A stretch of 20,106 nt of DNA, taken from NCBI GenBank assembly GCA_946886925.1, contig CAMPJQ010000003.1:1-20106 (forward strand), in the 5' to 3' direction. This DNA is from an uncultured Terrimonas sp. Its GTDB lineage: Bacteria > Bacteroidota > Bacteroidia > Chitinophagales > Chitinophagaceae. This document shows, piece by piece, positions 15,293 to 20,106 of this stretch. Under the pieces are notes generated by a model, which did no database searches, was not told where the DNA came from, and saw only the letters and a program-made list of their open reading frames with translations. Every line of letters begins with the position of its first letter. The first letter of the stretch is position 1. The position numbers were made by a program, and so were the translations under genes.

Positions 15293-16669
15293 CTAAACAG
15301 ACTTGAGCTTGTCCCTGTTTTCATACACCTTCATGATGGCGTTGATGATGTTGTCCATCTCTTCCCTGCTTGCCAGCAATGCTCCCGATCCCCAGAACGA
15401 TACCATCGTCTCATCAGTAATTCTATCGCAAATGGGCAGGCGCATGCTTTCCTGGAATGCTTTCAGCCGCGAGGCGGAGTACATCGCTTTGTAACTTTTC
15501 AGTCCTACGATGTGATTCACCCACGGTTCACGATGCAGGCCGGTTTTGATATACGAGCCCAGGGGTATTCCTTCGGCTGCTACTGCCTTTAAAAATTTAC
15601 CGCGTTCCACACCATTGAAATGATCTTTGTGATACGTCATGCCATAATGATAGTATGCGCCGCTCTCTGTTCCGGGGTAATGCTTCTGAGGAGTCAAACC
15701 AGCAAAATCCTTCAAGCGCGAAGTGAGGTAATTCGCGTTGTCATTGCGCGTTTGAAAACGTTCTTTAATGCCCGGAGATTGTCCCATCAGAATCGCTCCC
15801 TCAAACTCATTCATGCGATTTTTAGGACCGATCGTTTCATTGCTGCCTTTACGGGAGGTGCCGTGGTTTTGTACAGTATAACACTCATCCATCAACGCCT
15901 GATCATTGCCCACCACTGCTCCTCCTTCACCACAAGCTATCGGCTTGCTGGCCTGGAAGCTGAAGCACCCAAGATCGCCAATCGTTCCTAATCCTTTTCC
16001 CTGGTAGCGCGCCAGCGGACCCTGACACGCATCTTCTATTACTTTCAGGTTGTGCTTCTTTGCAATAGACATGATGCGTTCCATATTAGCGGCCACACCG
16101 AAAATATGAACGGGCATAATTGCCTTTGTATTTTTGTTGATCCTTTTTTCCACTTCATCGGGATCGAGTTGATAGGAATCGGGATCCAGGTCCACCAGCA
16201 CGGGAAGAGCCCTGCTGGTGAGTATAGATGAGATGGTGCCCATGTCTGTATAAGGAGAAGTGATCACTTCATCACCCGGGCCGATGCCCAAGGCTTCTAC
16301 ACAAGTGCTTAACGCCTGCGTTCCCGCACCGGTGCCAACACAATAATTTGCGCCAATCAATGCGGCGAATTCTTTTTCAAATGTGGGAACGGTGCCGTTC
16401 GGCGATTGTATTCGGCTCCATTTTCCACTCTTTGTTGTCTTGACAACAGCATCTACCACTCTGTCATCGATATACGGCCACGACGGACCAATTGGACCTG
16501 CAGCTCGTATGGGTGTTCCACCCAAAGCTGCAAGCTTGCCCTGGGTCTTATTCAAAATCGTTATACCGGATGCGCGGCTTTGAAATGGGCCTGTTATCGC
16601 CGTAGCTACTGTCGCTGCCGCTACCGATCCTATAAAATTCCGACGCGTAAAATTTCTTTTCTTTTTCAT
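15293..16669 (-). CDS. Tat-exported DegT/DnrJ/EryC1/StrS-family PLP aminotransferase (second copy)
   Basis: The 458-residue protein has a Tat signal (T8-R-R-N-F-I-G14, then an Ala/Val-rich core to about residue 27). The PLP fold is complete: GTGAGTQALS near 112-121, TSPYTDMGTISSIL, VIEDACQ with Asp213, and CFSFQASKP with Lys242 as the expected Schiff-base lysine, followed by CGEGG. It shares much sequence with the plus-strand copy at 3446-4843 (for instance PVHI, NMERIMSIAKKHNL, EDACQ, GCFSFQ-SK), so the two are paralogues. They differ around the substrate pocket (PYTDMGT here against PYTFIAT there, and DACQGPLA against DACQAWLA). It begins 43 bases after the second SusD and is read in the same direction, so it belongs to that transport operon. 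Substrate and amino donor are unknown. Confidence 0.93.
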   Translation of the reverse strand: MKKKRNFTRRNFIGSVAAATVATAITGPFQSRASGITILNKTQGKLAALGGTPIRAAGPIGPSWPYIDDRVVDAVVKTTKSGKWSRIQSPNGTVPTFEKEFAALIGANYCVGTGAGTQALSTCVEALGIGPGDEVITSPYTDMGTISSILTSRALPVLVDLDPDSYQLDPDEVEKRINKNTKAIMPVHIFGVAANMERIMSIAKKHNLKVIEDACQGPLARYQGKGLGTIGDLGCFSFQASKPIACGEGGAVVGNDQALMDECYTVQNHGTSRKGSNETIGPKNRMNEFEGAILMGQSPGIKERFQTRNDNANYLTSRLKDFAGLTPQKHYPGTESGAYYHYGMTYHKDHFNGVERGKFLKAVAAEGIPLGSYIKTGLHREPWVNHIVGLKSYKAMYSASRLKAFQESMRLPICDRITDETMVSFWGSGALLASREEMDNIINAIMKVYENRDKLKSV

Positions 16670-16712
16670 GTTTGTTCTGTTTTATGGTACGTATTGCACC
16701 TGGTTCCTGACT

Positions 16713-18437
16713 TTAGTTCCAGCCTGGGTTCTGAACCAATGCGGGATTCAATAGAAGCTGATCTTTTGGTATGGCATTAAGGTAATCGCGGCCGATTTTA
16801 AAACCATAACCGGAAGGAAGCTTTTCCTGATAAGGGTCAAGAAACCCGTTCGCGTCAACCGGGTAAGGATTAACGGAAAGCTGAGAAGCCTTAAAACCGT
16901 GAGGCCTTTTGCCAACAATCAGTTCATCTGCAGCGGCCCAGCGCATGATATCATCAAACCGGAATCCTTCTGCTGCAAGTTCAACCCGCCGTTCGCGCCT
17001 CACCTCATTAATGATGGGAGATAAAGTTGGGAAATCCCAGTCAGGATCTACAGTTATTGCTGAAAGTATCAAATTGGGCATGCCAACTCTGTCCCTGAGT
17101 ATTTTTATCGACTTGTCAATATCAGCCTGGTCTATCGTACCCAATTCGGCTTTGGCCTCAGCGAAATTGAGCAATACTTCCCCATACCTGTAAACGATGC
17201 CAGGTGTTTCTTCATATTGAGGGATTTGGTATATTTCACGGTTATCGTAGCCTTTCCGAAGTACATATCCACTTGGAGAGTATTGTTCTACGCCCTGGTT
17301 GAGAATGGCATACAGCGCATCATAATTTGTTATTGTGCCATCTGCTTTAATAGTCCAGGGCTGACCAGGCGTACCGAACGTCTGAAAGTATCTCGGATCC
17401 CGGTTTTGCATTTCGAGCCCGATGTTGGTATAGCCCTGAAAAAGTGAACTGGCAGATATGGGTTTGCCGTCAGTGCACAAATATGCATCGGCCAGCTCTT
17501 TTGTCTCGGAATGTTCATTAGGTGTACGCTGACGGTAATTTCGGTCCCTGGTAAATACCCCTTCACCCTTTCCCAGTCCATTGTCATAGCTTCTCCAAAA
17601 CATTACCTCCATATTTCCTGCGTAGCTTCGTTGCCTGGAAAACAGGTCATAATAATCCGTGTTTGGCGAGCCTGTAGAATAAATATTATACACACCCGAT
17701 TCCATAATTTTTGTGGTAGCTTCAACCGCTTTATTAAAGTATTTATCAGGCTGAGCGTTGGCTACACCAAATGGGTCACCGGCATGATATTTTTCCCAGG
17801 TGCCTTCATAGAGTGCAACCCTGCTTTGAATGAGAAGAGCCATCCATTTATTAACCCGCGACGCACCGTCAGTTTTTTCTGCCTGCAGATATAAAGCCGC
17901 TGAATCGAGATCCGCGATGATGTTGTCTGCAACAACGTTTCTCGGATCTCTTTGTTTAAGGAGTTCTGGCGATTCGGTTCCGAGTACTGTTGTAAACCAT
18001 GGAATGTCACCCCAGCCCTGCAAGAGATCAAAATAAATAACCGCCCTGAAAAAGAAAGCTTCGCCTACATATTGCTTATAATCGTCAAAAGCGGCATTTT
18101 CTTCAACCCGTTTGTAATTGTCAAAGAAATAGTTCACATTTCTCACCCTGCTAAAGCCAATCGAATCAGCGCCATCTAAAGTGCGCGTTCCCGCGAGCCT
18201 CGCATTAAAATTAGTTGACACAGCATTATCCGAATTAAAATCTGAGCCGTAGTTGGCCACAATTGGAAATGAGGCGCTGGTATAAAATTGATTTACATAC
18301 GTCTGGAGATCTTTAGGGCTTTTAAAATAATCTGATGCGCCAACCTGGTCGAGAGGTTTTCGGTCTAAAAAATTCTTTTCGCACGCACTGAGCAGCACAA
18401 GTACAAACGCTCCTATGAGTAGCTTTATATTTTTCAT
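16713..18437 (-). CDS. SusD/RagB-family surface lipoprotein (second copy)
   Basis: The 574-residue protein has a lipoprotein signal ending LSAC (Cys19), followed by EKNFLDRKPLDQ. SusD features are FFFRAVIYFDLLQGWGDIPW, the TPR-like helical core, YRYGEVLLNFAEAKAELG, and INEVRRERRVELAAEGFRFDDIMRWAA near the end. It closes with PIPKDQ-type wording (AIPKDQLLLNPALVQNPGW), as is usual. There is no Gly/Thr-rich insert of the kind seen in the other SusD. It starts 12 bases after the SusC stop and is followed by the Tat aminotransferase. It is expected to cap the SusC barrel at the cell surface and select the ligand. Confidence 0.96.
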   Translation of the reverse strand: MKNIKLLIGAFVLVLLSACEKNFLDRKPLDQVGASDYFKSPKDLQTYVNQFYTSASFPIVANYGSDFNSDNAVSTNFNARLAGTRTLDGADSIGFSRVRNVNYFFDNYKRVEENAAFDDYKQYVGEAFFFRAVIYFDLLQGWGDIPWFTTVLGTESPELLKQRDPRNVVADNIIADLDSAALYLQAEKTDGASRVNKWMALLIQSRVALYEGTWEKYHAGDPFGVANAQPDKYFNKAVEATTKIMESGVYNIYSTGSPNTDYYDLFSRQRSYAGNMEVMFWRSYDNGLGKGEGVFTRDRNYRQRTPNEHSETKELADAYLCTDGKPISASSLFQGYTNIGLEMQNRDPRYFQTFGTPGQPWTIKADGTITNYDALYAILNQGVEQYSPSGYVLRKGYDNREIYQIPQYEETPGIVYRYGEVLLNFAEAKAELGTIDQADIDKSIKILRDRVGMPNLILSAITVDPDWDFPTLSPIINEVRRERRVELAAEGFRFDDIMRWAAADELIVGKRPHGFKASQLSVNPYPVDANGFLDPYQEKLPSGYGFKIGRDYLNAIPKDQLLLNPALVQNPGWN

Positions 18438-18449
18438 GACTTTTTTGAT

Positions 18450-20106
18450 TTAGAATGTGAGGTTTACCCCAACGGTTAAGGTTGCCGACATCGGATAAAA
18501 AGAACCATTATTATTATAGCCTTCTTCTCCTACGATAGTCTGCTCAGGATCCACGTCTTTTGGCAAGCTTTTTATCGTTACCAGGTTTCCTCCTGAAACA
18601 AAGATCCTTGCTCTTCGAATGGCTGCCTTTTGGGAAATATTCGCCGGAAGTGTGTATCCAAGCTGGATATTTCTTAACCGCAAATAAGCTGCATTCAGTA
18701 TATACCTGGTTTGAGGTTCCCTGTTTTTTAAAGTTTCATTGCTGAAATAAGGTTTGGGAAAATAAGCGTCGGTATTCGGCCCCAGGATATTTGTTTCATC
18801 CGCGGGACGCCAATAGTCTAAAACGGGTGCGCCTGTAAATACGGCAGAATTGGCCCACGAATTAGTGAGGCCCCAAAAGGTATTAACGCCAAATCCCGGA
18901 AGATAATCCTGTTGTAAACTTCCGGACCAGTTCATATTAAAATCCAAACCCTTCCAATTAAACCCTGCTGCAATACCAATATTGTAGCGTGGGGTACTAT
19001 TGCCAATAACTTTTAAATCACCATGATCAGCCAGCGTACGCACGCCCTCAGTAATCCTACCATCTCCGTTGAGATCGATATATTTCATATCGCCCGGTCC
19101 CCAATTTGGATATAACGCCGTCTGGTCCGGTATCTTTTCATCCGGTGTTTGAATTAATCCATCGGTAACAAAACCCCAAATTTCACCCACTTCTTTTCCA
19201 TTATACCAATCATCAATAAATCCACTTTCATTTCTGTATTTCAGGATTTTGGATTTATTATCCCCGATACTTATTTGTGCATTGTATGAAAAGTCAGATC
19301 CAATCCTGTCGTTCCAGTTCAATATCAGTTCAAATCCTTTGGTTGATAACGAAGCATTATTAGCGGTTGGCGTACCTGTGCCTAAAGTATAGGGGAGAGT
19401 CGCCTGCGGACCAAACATGTTGGTTGTTTTCCTGTCGAACACATCCAAAGTCAGGCTTAAGCGATTGCGAAGGAACGAAGCATCAATGCCAATGTTAGCC
19501 ATTGTTATGGTTTCCCATGTTAAATTCTCACTGAGGATGTTCGGTGTTAAGGCGTACGGCGGCCGCGCGCTATTGATTATCCATGGGGTTTCCGGATTAA
19601 CAGTTACAGTGGGTATGTACAGGTAGTTGGCAACATTTTGGTTGCCCAATGAACCATAAGAACCTCTTATTTTTAACTGGTTGATATAGGGCTCGATCGC
19701 ATCCCAGAAATTTTCTCTCGAGATTTGATATCCGGCAGAAGCCGATGGAAAAAATCCCCACCTTGAATCCGGCGCGAACCTGGACGACCCGTTGTAACGT
19801 GCGCTAAATTCCAACAAGTATTTTTCTTTATAATTATAATTGAACCGGCCAAAAACCCCTTGCGTTGCCCACTCATATTTCGAATCCTTAAGTGTTGCTG
19901 CTCCGAGTGCAGTAGTTATGGATGGCACCGACTCTGAGATTAAACTCTCTTTTCTTCCATATAATGATGTAAAGGATTTTTTCTCCTGTTCATAGCCGGC
20001 GAGCAATTTCAGGTAATGGTTACCCAGTTTCCTTTCATAAGAAGTAACCACGTTTGCCAATGAATAGGGGGAATGGGAAAGTGTCGATTCGTATGCGCTA
20101 TTGGGT
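18450..20106 (-). CDS. SusC/RagA-family TonB-linked transporter, C-terminal half (cut by window edge)
   Basis: About 552 residues of the barrel are present; the frame stays open to the right edge (PNSAYESTLSHSPYSLANVV), so the signal, plug and TonB box lie outside. A TTG near 20060 is an internal leucine, not a start. Barrel features include LLEFSARYNGSSRFAPDSRWGFFP written in two pieces around residue Arg, INQLKIRGSYGSLGNQN, YIDLNGDGRITEG and the end ATLTVGVNLTF with a terminal Phe. It differs clearly in sequence from the SusC at 7117, so this is a separate transporter with its own SusD 12 bases downstream. Its promoter is not in the window, so shared regulation with the plus-strand operons cannot be judged. 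Confidence 0.96.
   Translation of the reverse strand, partial: PNSAYESTLSHSPYSLANVVTSYERKLGNHYLKLLAGYEQEKKSFTSLYGRKESLISESVPSITTALGAATLKDSKYEWATQGVFGRFNYNYKEKYLLEFSARYNGSSRFAPDSRWGFFPSASAGYQISRENFWDAIEPYINQLKIRGSYGSLGNQNVANYLYIPTVTVNPETPWIINSARPPYALTPNILSENLTWETITMANIGIDASFLRNRLSLTLDVFDRKTTNMFGPQATLPYTLGTGTPTANNASLSTKGFELILNWNDRIGSDFSYNAQISIGDNKSKILKYRNESGFIDDWYNGKEVGEIWGFVTDGLIQTPDEKIPDQTALYPNWGPGDMKYIDLNGDGRITEGVRTLADHGDLKVIGNSTPRYNIGIAAGFNWKGLDFNMNWSGSLQQDYLPGFGVNTFWGLTNSWANSAVFTGAPVLDYWRPADETNILGPNTDAYFPKPYFSNETLKNREPQTRYILNAAYLRLRNIQLGYTLPANISQKAAIRRARIFVSGGNLVTIKSLPKDVDPEQTIVGEEGYNNNGSFYPMSATLTVGVNLTF

Noticed and set aside
15288..15300. Hairpin CTGTT-CTA-AACAG between the convergent propeller and aminotransferase genes as a two-way terminator
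   Set aside because: The stem is only five pairs and lacks a U-run on either side; it also includes the stop codon of the minus-strand gene.
20058..20060. TTG as the start of the second SusC
   Set aside because: The frame continues to the window edge and the residues there read as barrel sequence, so this is an internal leucine.

Overview
The window is a stretch of a Bacteroidota chromosome. The evidence is two SusC/SusD-type outer-membrane uptake pairs, a DUF5017-like lipoprotein, a FecI-like ECF sigma factor, promoter elements of the TTTG/TAnnTTTG type, and starts that mostly lack a Shine-Dalgarno sequence. The style fits Chitinophagaceae or a close family, but that placement is inference. 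No rRNA, tRNA, CRISPR array, insertion sequence or convincing terminator was seen.

Layout from left to right. Positions 1-210 hold the C-terminal end of an ABC-transporter permease of the FtsX/MacB type. Position 323-1066 is a secreted protein made of one CBM9-like domain. Positions 1127-2228 hold an ECF sigma factor (TTG start) and a four-helix membrane protein that probably partners it. Positions 2453-6647 form a tight plus-strand operon: an amidohydrolase-like metal enzyme with a near-Tat signal, a Tat-exported PLP aminotransferase (DegT/DnrJ/EryC1/StrS family), a Tat-exported amidohydrolase, and an overlapping third amidohydrolase-fold protein with no signal and no metal ligands. After a 469-base regulatory gap, positions 7117-15279 form a second plus-strand operon: SusC, SusD with an inserted Gly/Thr-rich repeat module, a DUF5017-like lipoprotein, and a secreted beta-propeller. 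On the minus strand, positions 20106-15293 carry a second transport operon: SusC (cut by the window edge), SusD, and a second Tat-exported DegT-family aminotransferase.

How the genes may work together. Neither SusCD pair has a glycoside hydrolase, polysaccharide lyase, sulfatase or peptidase next to it inside the window. Each is instead linked to a folded-exported PLP aminotransferase, and the first also to amidohydrolases. The simplest reading is periplasmic processing of a small amino- or keto-sugar, a cyclitol or a similar ligand imported by SusCD. The substrate is not determined by the sequence.

The amidohydrolase operon and the first SusC operon appear to be co-regulated. Both upstream regions carry nearly the same block: a LacI-type palindrome centred on AAACG(A/T)TT, a T-tract ending in TTTTTTGC, an A-rich spacer, and TAGATTCGTT. 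The SusC copy has two palindromes exactly 21 bp apart.
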